Below, one piece after another: positions 1-6,545 of a stretch of 22,698 bases of DNA. Position numbers and translations under genes: made by a program. The notes below the pieces were generated by a model. That model was given only the letters and a program-made list of their open reading frames with translations. It was not told the DNA's origin and did not search any database. The first letter of the stretch is position 1, and each line of letters opens with the position of its first letter. Source of the stretch: an uncultured Dysosmobacter sp. (GTDB lineage: Bacteria; Bacillota; Clostridia; Oscillospirales; Oscillospiraceae); NCBI GenBank assembly GCA_934597465.1, contig CAKTSC010000005.1, positions 1 to 22,698 of the forward strand. The letters run 5' to 3'.

Positions 1-224
1 TCCACGGCGATGCCCTCCCGGTCAAGGAAGTCCGTCAGCTCCCGGATGTTGTCATGGAAGCAGGGCAGCTCGATCACCGCGCCCCGGCCGTTCTTCGCCA
101 GGATGAAGACCTCGTTGTCGATGAGGTCGCGGGTCTGGTAGGCGTACAGGGTGATGCCGTTTTCCGTGTAGACGGCCACCCGGCCCTTGCCCAGCTCCAC
201 CGTGCGTTCCGCGGTCTTGTTCAT
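1..224 (-). CDS. N-terminal part of a probable MBL-fold metallo-hydrolase (cut by window edge)
   Basis: An open frame reads leftwards from ATG at 224-222 to the window edge, giving 74 residues that begin MNKTAERTVELGKGRVAVYT and contain LIDNEVFILAKNGRG and ELPCFHDN. A strong ribosome binding site (AGGAGG, 233-238 on the complement) lies 8 bases upstream. The pattern of short beta strands resembles the start of a group of MBL-fold hydrolases that I recall from Firmicutes. The zinc motif HxHxDH would lie beyond the edge, so the family is a recognition-based guess. The gene diverges from the HxlR regulator at 390 and shares its control region, so HxlR probably regulates it. The start and the reality of the gene are fairly sure; the function is not. 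Confidence 0.6.
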   Translation of the reverse strand, partial: MNKTAERTVELGKGRVAVYTENGITLYAYQTRDLIDNEVFILAKNGRGAVIELPCFHDNIRELTDFLDREGIAV

Positions 225-283
225 AAGTAGTACCTCCTGATGGTTTTCGCGAGGAGCGCTTGCGTTTTCCTCTCACTGGCCTT

Positions 284-312
284 ATACTAACGCCATAGGG
301 AGCGTTCGTAAA
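284..312 (-). promoter_or_regulatory. Sigma-A-like promoter for the leftward gene
   Basis: On the minus strand a -35 box TTTACG (307-312) and a -10 box TAGTAT (284-289) are separated by exactly 17 bases, about 60 bases ahead of the ATG at 224. This is a plausible vegetative promoter read directly from the sequence. Confidence 0.6.
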
Positions 313-316
313 GTAA

Positions 317-330
317 GCACAATATTGTGC
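317..330. promoter_or_regulatory. Perfect 14-bp palindrome, candidate HxlR operator
   Basis: GCACAATATTGTGC at 317-330 is a perfect palindrome directly upstream of the -35 box of the leftward promoter, in the divergent control region of the HxlR gene. Dimeric winged-helix HxlR proteins bind AT-centred dyads, so this is the best operator candidate. The 3' half of the palindrome also begins a 12-base direct repeat, TGTGCCGTAGTT, at 326-337 and 345-356, whose copies start 19 bases apart. A second regulator contact could lie there. Confidence 0.55.
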
Positions 331-389
331 CGTAGTTGCAAAAATGTGCCGTAGTTCCCCAAAGGATACCAATGGAGGTTTGATCTGTC

Positions 390-713
390 ATGGAATTGCC
401 CGCCTGCCCGGTGGAGACCACCCTGATGCTCATCGGCGATAAATGGAAAGTCCTGATCCTGCGGGATCTCATGGACGGCACCAAGCGCTTCGGGGAGCTG
501 AAGAAGTCCATCGGCCACGTGACCCAGAAAGTCCTCACCGCCCAGCTCCGGGACATGGAGGCCAAGGGCCTCCTGACCCGCACGGTCTATGCCGAGGTGC
601 CGCCCCGGGTGGAGTATACTCTCACCGATACCGGCTACAGCCTGAAGCCCATCCTGGATTCCATGGTGGCCTGGGGCGCGGATTACCAGCGGAAGAACGG
701 AGACACGCCATGA
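390..713 (+). CDS. HxlR-family winged-helix transcriptional regulator
   Basis: The 107-residue protein is close to the usual HxlR length. It opens MELPACPVETTLMLIGDKWK, matching the family signature of an N-terminal Cys followed by the IGxKWxxLIL helix. The winged-helix core follows (RFGELKKSIGHVTQKVLTAQLRDME, then EYTLTDTGYSL). In several characterised relatives the N-terminal Cys senses reactive electrophiles or quinones; Cys6 is present here. GGAGG at 374-378 precedes the ATG at a slightly long spacing. The stop overlaps the ATG of the hydrolase at 710 (ATGA), so the two are translationally coupled. The gene diverges from the gene at 1-224 with a palindromic site between them, which suggests autoregulation together with control of both flanks. 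Confidence 0.92.
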   Translation: MELPACPVETTLMLIGDKWKVLILRDLMDGTKRFGELKKSIGHVTQKVLTAQLRDMEAKGLLTRTVYAEVPPRVEYTLTDTGYSLKPILDSMVAWGADYQRKNGDTP

Positions 714-1582
714 GATCCATACCGCGAAGAAGATCCCTGCGTCCCGACCCGGACATCCGCGTCCGGAAGCTCCGCATCCCCACGGAGCAGGGCGGCATCC
801 CGGCCCTGCTGCTCTCGCCCAAGACCGCCGTCCGGGACGCTACCGGCATCCTCTGGCTCCACGGCGGCGGCTATGTGGCCGGGATGAAGGAAATGGTTCA
901 CATGTCCCGGGCGGTGGATCTTGTGAAGCGCTTCGGCGCGGTGGTGCTCGCCCCGGGCTACCGCCTGGCGCTGCGGGCCCCTTATCCCGCCGCCCTGGAG
1001 GATTGCTATGCCGCCCTCCGCTACCTGGAGCGCCATGCCGCCGCCCTGGGCGTCCGCAGCGACCAGCTGATGGTGGGCGGGGAGAGCGCGGGCGGCGGCC
1101 TCTGCGCCGCCGTCTGTCTCCAGGCCCGGGATGAGGGCACGGTGAACATCGCCTTCCAGATGCCCCTCTACCCCATGCTGGACGACCGGGACACGGAGAC
1201 CTCCCGGGATAACCACGGGAAGGTCTGGAACACCCGCCGCAACCACCTGGCCTGGAAGCTCTACCTCCGGGGCAGCGACCGCGCCGGCCTCTCCCCCTAC
1301 GCTGCCCCGGCCCGGGAACGGGACTTCTCCCGCCTGCCGCCCGCCTACTCCTTCGTGGGGGACGGGGAGCCCTTCTGCGCCGAGACCGTCCGTTACTTTG
1401 AAAACCTCCGTGCCGCCGGCGTCCCGGCGGAGCTGGATATCTACCGCTCCGATATGCACGCCTTCGACATGATGGCCCCCGACACCCCTCTGAGCCGCCA
1501 GGCGGCGGAGACCTTCAACCGCCGCTTCGCCCAGGCCCAGCAGCGGTTTTTTGCCCCCCAGCGGGAGAAAGGAGACGTATGA
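710..1582 (+). CDS. Alpha/beta hydrolase of the hormone-sensitive-lipase (HSL) group, esterase/acetylhydrolase
   Basis: The 290-residue protein has the HSL hallmarks in order: oxyanion motif HGGG (51-54), nucleophile elbow GESAGG (124-129, Ser126), acidic residue Asp218 in VGDGE and catalytic His250 in DMHAF. It should be a cytoplasmic carboxylesterase acting on short acyl or acetyl esters; the natural substrate cannot be read from sequence. The frame stays open well upstream to 443, but that part lies out of frame over the HxlR gene. The ATG at 710 overlapping the HxlR stop is the natural start. The 3' end overlaps the deformylase start by ATGA at 1579. The tight HxlR-hydrolase-deformylase run suggests co-expression under HxlR. 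Confidence 0.9.
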   Translation: MRSIPRRRSLRPDPDIRVRKLRIPTEQGGIPALLLSPKTAVRDATGILWLHGGGYVAGMKEMVHMSRAVDLVKRFGAVVLAPGYRLALRAPYPAALEDCYAALRYLERHAAALGVRSDQLMVGGESAGGGLCAAVCLQARDEGTVNIAFQMPLYPMLDDRDTETSRDNHGKVWNTRRNHLAWKLYLRGSDRAGLSPYAAPARERDFSRLPPAYSFVGDGEPFCAETVRYFENLRAAGVPAELDIYRSDMHAFDMMAPDTPLSRQAAETFNRRFAQAQQRFFAPQREKGDV

Positions 1583-1989
1583 TCCGGGAGATCTGTAAGG
1601 AGGAAGCCTTCCTGGCCCGGAAGGCGGAGCCCGCCGTCCCCGCCGACCTGGCGCTGGCCCAGGATCTGCGGGATACCCTGGCCGCCCACCGGGACGGCTG
1701 CGTGGGCATGGCGGCCAACATGACCGGAGTCAATAAACGCATTATTATCTTCGACAACGAAGGGGAATATCAGGTGATGTTCAACCCTGTGATCGTGCGG
1801 AAGTCCGGCCCCTATGAGGCGGAGGAGGGCTGCCTGTCCCTCTCCGGCACCCGGAGGACGAAGCGCTTTGAGAGCATCAAAGTCCAGTGGCAGAACGAGA
1901 GCTTCCAGACCCGCCTCAAGACCTTCACCGGCTGGACGGCGGAGATCATCCAGCACGAGATCGACCACTGCGACGGCATCCTGATCTAA
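1579..1989 (+). CDS. Peptide deformylase-like protein, divergent class
   Basis: The 136-residue protein carries the metal-binding motifs of peptide deformylase: EGCLS with Cys85 and HEIDH with His126, Glu127 and His130. These enzymes remove the N-formyl group from nascent proteins. The first motif, normally GxGLAAxQ, reads GMAANMTG (43-50), so the glutamine that helps hold the transition state in Escherichia coli Def is replaced by Met. The protein is also shorter than housekeeping Def (about 150-170 residues). I recall a Clostridia subgroup with this same GMAANM form, so it looks like an established paralogue and not a damaged gene. It overlaps the hydrolase gene upstream. Whether it deformylates bulk proteins or has a special substrate is open. 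Confidence 0.85.
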   Translation: MIREICKEEAFLARKAEPAVPADLALAQDLRDTLAAHRDGCVGMAANMTGVNKRIIIFDNEGEYQVMFNPVIVRKSGPYEAEEGCLSLSGTRRTKRFESIKVQWQNESFQTRLKTFTGWTAEIIQHEIDHCDGILI

Positions 1990-2002
1990 GGGAGGGACGA
2001 GA

Positions 2003-2728
2003 ATGGGACTTTGGGAAATTCTGAAAGGGGAACAGCCGGGGATCATTCGGTCGATTCTGCATTTTGAGAATGTCGGACAGTTCGGGGAGTATTCCACAGA
2101 GTTTGCGCTGACAAATGACAATCTGGAGGGTGAGCTCGTTGTCCTGAAAAATGTCTATGTTCCATACAAAGGAAGAACCACGGAGATCGATCTGCTGATG
2201 CTCCATGAGAAGGGCCTCTTTGTATTCGAAAGTAAGAACTATAGCGGCTGGATATTTGGGGATGCCAATCAGCTGAACTGGACACAATCTCTGCAAAACG
2301 GGGAAAAGCACCGCTTTTATAACCCAATTCGGCAGAATCAGACGCATATCAAGGCACTTTCTGAGTATTTGGGCCTGCCGCTGACGGCATTTACCTCTTA
2401 CATCGTTTTTTCGGAGCGGTGCAGTTTAAAGCGTGTCCCGGAGGATACCGAGCGTGTCATCATCGTCCGCCGTCCCAATATGTTGAAGAAGCTACGGGCG
2501 CAGCTGGGTGCGGCGGTTCCGGAATATTCACGGGAAGAGCTTTGTCAGCTTGCAGAAAAGCTCCGGTCGTTGACCAACAAGAGTGAAGTGGAGAAGCGGC
2601 AGCATGTCGATGAGATCAGGGAGACATGCCCCTTCTGCGGAAGCCGTCTTGTCCTGCGTCAGGGAAAATATGGGCAGTTTTGGGGATGCAGTACCTACCC
2701 CCAATGCCGCTTTACCCGCCCGTTGTAG
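2003..2728 (+). CDS. NERD-domain protein with C-terminal topoisomerase-type zinc ribbon
   Basis: The 241-residue protein has a NERD (nuclease-related) domain over roughly residues 28-140. It includes EID at 61-63 and ESKNY at 76-80, which follow the D...ExK layout of restriction-endonuclease-like folds. A C-terminal C4 zinc ribbon follows (Cys209, Cys212, Cys229, Cys235; CPFCGSR then WGCSTYPQC), like the zinc fingers of topoisomerase I. This pairing is common in Firmicutes and suggests DNA binding or processing, though the biochemical role is not settled. Base use is clearly richer in A/T than in its neighbours (codons such as AAT, TTT, ATA, GAA), which points to recent acquisition. GGGAGGG lies ahead of the ATG, 14 bases after the deformylase stop. 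Confidence 0.85.
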   Translation: MGLWEILKGEQPGIIRSILHFENVGQFGEYSTEFALTNDNLEGELVVLKNVYVPYKGRTTEIDLLMLHEKGLFVFESKNYSGWIFGDANQLNWTQSLQNGEKHRFYNPIRQNQTHIKALSEYLGLPLTAFTSYIVFSERCSLKRVPEDTERVIIVRRPNMLKKLRAQLGAAVPEYSREELCQLAEKLRSLTNKSEVEKRQHVDEIRETCPFCGSRLVLRQGKYGQFWGCSTYPQCRFTRPL

Positions 2729-2730
2729 TA

Positions 2731-2970
2731 GAAGGATGTGTCCCTGCCGCTCTGCCAGTCATCCAAGGCTGGCAGGTGATCCGGGAGCAGACGGTTTTCC
2801 GCTGGGGTGTGGCCCAGTATGCCGCGCCGGAGGCTCTCTTCGGGGCGGACTTCGTGACCTCCGCCTATTGCCGGACGCCGGAGGGATCCCGGCGGCGGAT
2901 GCTCCGGCACCTGCGAGCGATCTTGCCGGACGTCCCCGAGGGGGAGCTCCTGGCCCTGCGCCAGGGCTGA
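2731..2970 (+). pseudogene. Orphan C-terminal reading-frame fragment, probably the remnant of a disrupted gene
   Basis: After the NERD stop, a GC-rich frame with native-looking codon use gives QVIREQTVFRWGVAQYAAP and continues to LLALRQG before a TGA at 2968-2970. I do not recognise the family. There is no convincing start. The ATG at 2626 in this frame lies inside the NERD zinc ribbon and gives an unnatural N-terminus, and the GTG at 2776 has no clear ribosome binding site. The simplest reading is the 3' tail of a gene whose 5' part was lost, perhaps when the AT-richer NERD segment arrived. A real GTG-started protein of about 65 residues cannot be excluded. It ends 20 bases before the EFR1 gene. 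Confidence 0.45.
2752..2775. repeat. 7-bp inverted repeat after the NERD gene
   Basis: CTGCCAG (2752-2758) and CTGGCAG (2769-2775) form a perfect stem with a 10-base loop. There is no T-tract, so it is at best a weak terminator. It falls where the base composition returns from AT-richer to the GC-rich background. Confidence 0.3.
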
Positions 2971-2990
2971 ATCTGGAAGGAGGATATGGT

Positions 2991-3752
2991 ATGGTACTCT
3001 GCTTTTCCGGCACCGGCAACAGCCGGTACGTGGCCCGGCGGGCAGCCGAAGCCCTGGGCGAACCGCTTCTCAGCGTCAACGGCCGCCTCAAGGCCGGGGA
3101 TACCTCCCCGGTGGAGACCGGGGAACGGCTCATCGTGGTGACGCCCACCTACGCCTGGCGCATCCCCCGCATCGTCCGGGACTGGCTGCGGAAGACCCCC
3201 TTCCCCGGCGCGAAACGGGCCTGGTTCCTCATGACCTGCGGCAGCGAGATCGGGAACGCCGGCCGCTATAACCGGGAACTCTGCCGGGAGATGGCCCTTG
3301 CCCCCATGGGAACGGCCCAGATCGTCATGCCGGAGAACTACGTCGCCATGTTCGCCGTGCCGGAGACGGAGGAGGCCCGAAGGATCGTGGAAAAGGCGGA
3401 GCCGGACATCCGGCGGGCCATCGATGCCATCCGGGAGGGCCGCCCCCTGCCGCCCACCCGAAACAACCTCTATGACCGCTTCATGAGCGGCCCGGTGAAC
3501 CCGGTCTTCTATACCTGCTTCGTGAAGGCGAAGGCCTTCGCCGCCGGGGACGCCTGTACCGGCTGCGGGGCCTGCGCGGCGCGCTGCCCCACCAACAACA
3601 TCGTCCTCCGGGCGGGGAAGCCCGTCTGGGGGGATCGCTGCACCCACTGCATGGCCTGCCTCTGTTACTGCCCGAAGGAGGCCATCGAGTACGGCCGGAA
3701 GAGCCGGGGCAAGCCCCGCTACCGTTTCGAGGGACTTTCGGAGGGGGAGTGA
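2991..3752 (+). CDS. EFR1-family protein: flavodoxin-like domain fused to a 2[4Fe-4S] ferredoxin
   Basis: The 253-residue protein starts MVLCFSGTGNSRYVA, with FSGTGNS (5-11) as the FMN phosphate loop. It ends in two ferredoxin clusters: Cys189/192/195/199 (CTGCGACAARC) and Cys217/220/223/227 (CTHCMACLCYC). This is the EFR1 architecture widespread in anaerobic Firmicutes, where one polypeptide can move electrons between FMN and iron-sulfur centres in the cytoplasm; partners are usually unknown. AAGGAGG at 2977-2983 sits well for the ATG at 2991. The frame is open further upstream, but that stretch overlaps the NERD gene and fragment and is not plausible protein. No clear promoter precedes it, so it may be read through from the HxlR run. 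Confidence 0.9.
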   Translation: MVLCFSGTGNSRYVARRAAEALGEPLLSVNGRLKAGDTSPVETGERLIVVTPTYAWRIPRIVRDWLRKTPFPGAKRAWFLMTCGSEIGNAGRYNRELCREMALAPMGTAQIVMPENYVAMFAVPETEEARRIVEKAEPDIRRAIDAIREGRPLPPTRNNLYDRFMSGPVNPVFYTCFVKAKAFAAGDACTGCGACAARCPTNNIVLRAGKPVWGDRCTHCMACLCYCPKEAIEYGRKSRGKPRYRFEGLSEGE

Positions 3753-3756
3753 GCGC

Positions 3757-3769
3757 CCCACCCGGTGGG
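3757..3769. terminator. Short hairpin between EFR1 and the TetR promoter
   Basis: CCCAC (3757-3761) and GTGGG (3765-3769) form a 5-bp stem with a 3-base loop just after the EFR1 stop. No T-tract follows, so termination would be inefficient. Confidence 0.25.
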
Positions 3770-3777
3770 ATGCCCCC

Positions 3778-3806
3778 TTGACAAGGGCGGTGCGCTGTGC
3801 TACAAT
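3778..3806 (+). promoter_or_regulatory. Near-consensus sigma-A promoter of the TetR-led operon
   Basis: A perfect -35 box TTGACA (3778-3783), a 17-base spacer and a -10 box TACAAT (3801-3806) precede the TetR gene. Predicted initiation is near 3813, inside the palindromic operator. Confidence 0.85.
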
Positions 3807-3810
3807 CCAT

Positions 3811-3828
3811 CTAACTAATGTTAGTTAG
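3811..3828. promoter_or_regulatory. Palindromic TetR operator at the transcription start
   Basis: CTAACTAA (3811-3818) and TTAGTTAG (3821-3828) form a perfect 8+8 inverted repeat with a 2-base centre. It starts 5 bases after the -10 box, so a bound dimer would block initiation. It lies 20 bases ahead of the TetR start at 3848, which strongly suggests autorepression. Confidence 0.8.
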
Positions 3829-3847
3829 TTACGGGGGCGGAGATGCG

Positions 3848-4492
3848 ATGAAGCAGGAAGACACCAAGCGGAGGATCCTGGAGAAGGCGCTGGAGCTCTT
3901 CTCCACCCGGGGCTACGACGCCGTCAGCGTCGGCGAGATCGCGGACGCGGTGGGGATCAAAGCCCCCTCCCTCTACAACCATTTTCCCAGCAAGCGGGCC
4001 ATTTTTGAAGCCATCGTGGAGGACACGGCGGCCCAGTACGAGCGGGATACCGGCCGGATCGACATCCACGTGCAGAACGCCGCCCGGGACATCCCGGTCT
4101 TCACCGGGATCACGGCGGACGGCCTTTTCGGGAAGGTGCGCCAGATCTTTGACTACTCCCTCCATAACGACACCATCCGCCGCTTCCGCCGGATGATGAC
4201 CATGGAGCAGTTCCGCTCCCCGGAGCTGGCGGAGTTCTACTCCCAGCGCTATGTGGAGCGGGTGATCCGCTACCACGCGGGGATCTTCCGCAGCCTCATC
4301 GCCGCCGGTGAGATCCGCGAGCAGGATCCGGACGCCCTCGCCATGCTGTACGCGGCCCCGGTCATCACCCTCATCGGGATCTGCGACCGGCAGCCGGAGC
4401 GGGAGGAGGAGTGCCTGGCGCGGCTCCGCCGCCATGTGGAGCTCTTCTTCCGCATGACCCACAGCGGCGGTCGGGAGGGGGAAGCGCCATGA
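3848..4492 (+). CDS. TetR/AcrR-family transcriptional repressor
   Basis: From ATG 3848 the protein has 214 residues, normal for the family. The N-terminal helix-turn-helix is clear: RILEKALELFSTRGYDAVSV, then IADAVGIKAPSLYNHFPSKR at about 31-50. The remaining roughly 150 residues are the variable ligand-binding and dimerisation domain, and the ligand is unknown. An upstream in-frame ATG at 3818 lies within the operator and upstream of the GGGGGCGGAG ribosome-binding region, so I prefer 3848. The stop overlaps the next ATG (4489) by ATGA. The gene most likely represses its own promoter and the run of genes down to the hairpin at 9124, several of which are acetyltransferases resembling drug-inactivating enzymes. 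Confidence 0.93.
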   Translation: MKQEDTKRRILEKALELFSTRGYDAVSVGEIADAVGIKAPSLYNHFPSKRAIFEAIVEDTAAQYERDTGRIDIHVQNAARDIPVFTGITADGLFGKVRQIFDYSLHNDTIRRFRRMMTMEQFRSPELAEFYSQRYVERVIRYHAGIFRSLIAAGEIREQDPDALAMLYAAPVITLIGICDRQPEREEECLARLRRHVELFFRMTHSGGREGEAP

Positions 4493-4668
4493 CCCGGACG
4501 GAGGAGAAGCGGTGGCTCCTGTGCCCCTGCTGCGGCGGAAAAACGCGGCTGCAGATCTTCCGGGAGACCGAGCTGAAGGATTTCCCCCTGTTCTGCCCCA
4601 AGTGCCGGCGGGAGAGCATCGTCAGCGTAAAAAATTTCATTCTGAAGACCAGAGAAGCCAGACGCTGA
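4489..4668 (+). CDS. Cysteine-rich KTR family small zinc-binding protein
   Basis: The 59-residue protein carries two CxxC pairs (Cys12/Cys15 and Cys36/Cys39) and the GGKTRLQ segment (16-22) that names the Cys-rich KTR family. It probably folds as a zinc ribbon. The function is unknown; members are frequent beside mobile and resistance genes in Firmicutes. It is translationally coupled to TetR by the ATGA overlap at 4489-4492. Confidence 0.85.
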   Translation: MTRTEEKRWLLCPCCGGKTRLQIFRETELKDFPLFCPKCRRESIVSVKNFILKTREARR

Positions 4669-4709
4669 GACGCAGTGCGGATCGGAGAGCCGATGACGCC
4701 CTGCGTCTC
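4667..4709. repeat. Nested intergenic stem-loop
   Basis: GAGACGCAG (4667-4675) pairs perfectly with CTGCGTCTC (4701-4709), and the loop holds a second stem, ATCGG (4681-4685) with CCGAT (4690-4694). A further CTGCGTCT follows at 4711-4718. There is no T-tract. It lies between the KTR and flavodoxin genes and might be an mRNA processing or stability element. Confidence 0.4.
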
Positions 4710-4743
4710 TCTGCGTCTTATGATTTTATGGAAAGAGGATCCC

Positions 4744-5250
4744 ATGGACGCGATCATTTACACCACCAATACCGGCAGCACGCAGCGCTATGCGGAGCTG
4801 CTGGCCCGCGAGACCGGACTTCCGGCCTGCTCCCTCCCCCAGGCGAAGACCGCCGTCCCCGCGGGCGCGGAGGTCATCTATCTCGGCTGGATCATGGCGG
4901 GCTCCGTCAAGGGCTACGCCGCCGCGGCCCGGCGCTGCCGGGTGCGCGCCGTCTGCGGCGTCGGCATGGGCCGGACCGGAACGCAGACGGACAGCGTGCG
5001 GAAAAAAACGGGGGTTCCCCCGGAGATCCCGCTGTTCACCCTGCAGGGGAACTTCGATGTCAGGAAGCTGCGGGGCATCTACCGCCCCATGATGGAGATC
5101 ATGGTCAGAACGGCGGGGAAGAGCCTGGCCGGAAAGCCGGATCGCACGCCGGAGGAGGACGATATGCTGGAGATGATGTTCCGCGGCGGCCAGCGTGTCC
5201 GGCCGGAAAACCTCCGCGCCGTGCTGGACTGGTACGGTACTGTGAAGTAA
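4744..5250 (+). CDS. Flavodoxin-domain protein
   Basis: The 168-residue protein opens MDAIIYTTNTGSTQRYAELL. TNTGST (8-13) is the phosphate-binding loop that holds FMN, and the alternating strands (EVIYLGWIMAG, VRAVCGVGMG) fit a flavodoxin fold. It is probably a cytoplasmic electron carrier or a HemG-like FMN enzyme, but nothing identifies a partner. The ATG at 4744 follows GAAAGAGGA. The frame extends back to 4675, but that part lies in the nested stem-loop. It sits inside the TetR-led run, 75 bases after KTR. Confidence 0.8.
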   Translation: MDAIIYTTNTGSTQRYAELLARETGLPACSLPQAKTAVPAGAEVIYLGWIMAGSVKGYAAAARRCRVRAVCGVGMGRTGTQTDSVRKKTGVPPEIPLFTLQGNFDVRKLRGIYRPMMEIMVRTAGKSLAGKPDRTPEEDDMLEMMFRGGQRVRPENLRAVLDWYGTVK

Positions 5251-5253
5251 GAA

Positions 5254-5303
5254 CGGGAGATCCTCCCGGCCTCCCCTCTGCGGGGGAGCGCGGAAGGGAG
5301 GCC
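5254..5303. repeat. GC-rich hairpins between flavodoxin and GNAT genes
   Basis: Two alternative perfect stems share bases: CGGGAG (5254-5259) with CTCCCG (5263-5268), and GGCCTCCC (5268-5275) with GGGAGGCC (5296-5303). The 102-base gap holds no gene and no T-tract. It may be a mild attenuator or an RNA processing site inside the operon. Confidence 0.35.
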
Positions 5304-5352
5304 CGCCTCCCGGATCTCATGTCCCGCTTCGGCGGGGGAAAGGAAACGAAGA

Positions 5353-5892
5353 ATGAAGGAGCATGCGTTTATCATTGAGCGGGCTGCGCCGGAGGATGCC
5401 GCCGCCCTGCTGGAGTACCTGAAGATCATCGGCGGGGAGACGGAGAACCTCAGCTTCGGCCCGGAGGGGGTGCCCCTGAGCGTGGAGGCGGAGGAGTCCT
5501 ACCTTCGCGGCCAGGCGGCCTCAACGGACAACGTCCAGTACCTGGCCAAGGTGAACGGCGAGATCATCGGCACCGCCAGCCTGAACCGCAAGGGCGGCCG
5601 GGCCGGCCACCGGGGGGAGTTCGGCATCAGCCTGAAGAAGGCATGGTGGGGCTGCGGCGCGGCCTCCGTCCTGGCGGAAGCCATCCTGGCCTTTGCCCGG
5701 GAGAACGGCTTCGCCCAGCTGAACCTGGAGGTGCGCAGCGACAATGTCCGGGCCATCCGCCTCTATGAGCGTCTCGGCTTCCGGAAGCTCTGCACCTTCC
5801 CGGCCTTCTTCCGCATCCGCGGGCAGGATGTGGATTTTGACCTGATGGCGATCCCCCTCCTGCCCGCCGCGGGGGAGAGCGGCCGGGCATGA
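5353..5892 (+). CDS. GNAT-family N-acetyltransferase (RimJ/RimL-like)
   Basis: The 179-residue protein has the GNAT core: a beta strand (GEFGISLKKA, 88-97), an acetyl-CoA loop AWWGCGAAS (97-105) in the place of the usual Q/RxxGxG/A, and the late motif NVRAIRLYERLGF (131-143). It should transfer acetyl from acetyl-CoA to an amine on a protein, peptide or small molecule; the acceptor is unknown. The start follows AAAGGAAACGAAGA, a modest ribosome binding site. Its stop overlaps the DUF998 start (5889), so it is part of the same transcript. It is the first of two GNAT genes in this operon; the two are not close to each other in sequence. Confidence 0.88.
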   Translation: MKEHAFIIERAAPEDAAALLEYLKIIGGETENLSFGPEGVPLSVEAEESYLRGQAASTDNVQYLAKVNGEIIGTASLNRKGGRAGHRGEFGISLKKAWWGCGAASVLAEAILAFARENGFAQLNLEVRSDNVRAIRLYERLGFRKLCTFPAFFRIRGQDVDFDLMAIPLLPAAGESGRA

Positions 5893-6545
5893 GGAAGCCG
5901 CTCCTGCAGAAGCTGGGCCTACTGGGCGTCGTCAGCCTGCTCTCCTACACGGCGGCGGTGGTCTTCTCTCCCCTGGCCTACCCGGGCTACCGCTGGATTG
6001 CCCAGGCGGTCAGCGACCTGAGCGCCGCCAACGCCCCGTCCCTGGGCCTCTGGAACCGCCTCAGCGCTCTCTACAATGTCTGCGAGGTGGTCTGCGTCAC
6101 GGCGGTCTGCGTCGGCATCCAGGGGCGGAAGACCCGGCTGCTGCGCACGGGCATCGCCCTCTTCGCCCTCATGGAGTGGGTCAGCGCCGTGGGTTACCGG
6201 ATGTTCCCCCTCTCGGAGAGCGGCTACGCGGGCACCTTTCAGGATGTCATGCACCTGGCCGTCACCGCCGGGGTGGTGCTGCTCTCCCTGGCGTCCCTGA
6301 GCATCATCCTGATCGCCGGGGCGCGGGATAAGGGCTGCCGCTCCTACGGTGTCTGTGCCAGGATCGCCCTGGGTATGATGCTGGTGGGAGCCCTGGGCAT
6401 GAAGCTGGTGCCCGCCGGATACTTCGGCGTGGTGGAGCGCTTCAGCGTCTTTGCCGCCACCGGCTTCAACGCGGCGCTGGGCCTCCATCTCTTCTGCATG
6501 GATCCCCCAGAAGAACCCCTGACCAAAAAGGAGGAAGGAAAATGA
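5889..6545 (+). CDS. DUF998 family multi-pass membrane protein
   Basis: The 218-residue protein is strongly hydrophobic, with about six membrane segments (for example LGLLGVVSLLSYTAAVVF near the N-terminus and VTAGVVLLSLASLSIILIAG in the middle). The segment GYRWIAQAVSDLSAANAPS fits the DUF998 signature, in which a Ser-Asp-Leu follows the first helix. The family's function is unknown. The gene overlaps both neighbours by ATGA (5889-5892 and 6542-6545), so it is co-translated with the two GNAT genes. Confidence 0.82.
   Translation: MRKPLLQKLGLLGVVSLLSYTAAVVFSPLAYPGYRWIAQAVSDLSAANAPSLGLWNRLSALYNVCEVVCVTAVCVGIQGRKTRLLRTGIALFALMEWVSAVGYRMFPLSESGYAGTFQDVMHLAVTAGVVLLSLASLSIILIAGARDKGCRSYGVCARIALGMMLVGALGMKLVPAGYFGVVERFSVFAATGFNAALGLHLFCMDPPEEPLTKKEEGK

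Noticed and set aside
443..709. Upstream extension of the alpha/beta hydrolase to a 379-residue protein
   Set aside because: This part is out of frame over the HxlR gene and has low-complexity, His/Gly/Pro-rich composition. ATG 710 with the ATGA overlap is the proper start.
4512..5378. Plus-strand frame of 288 codons over KTR and flavodoxin
   Set aside because: It is out of frame with two recognised genes, and its composition is typical of a GC-rich shadow frame.
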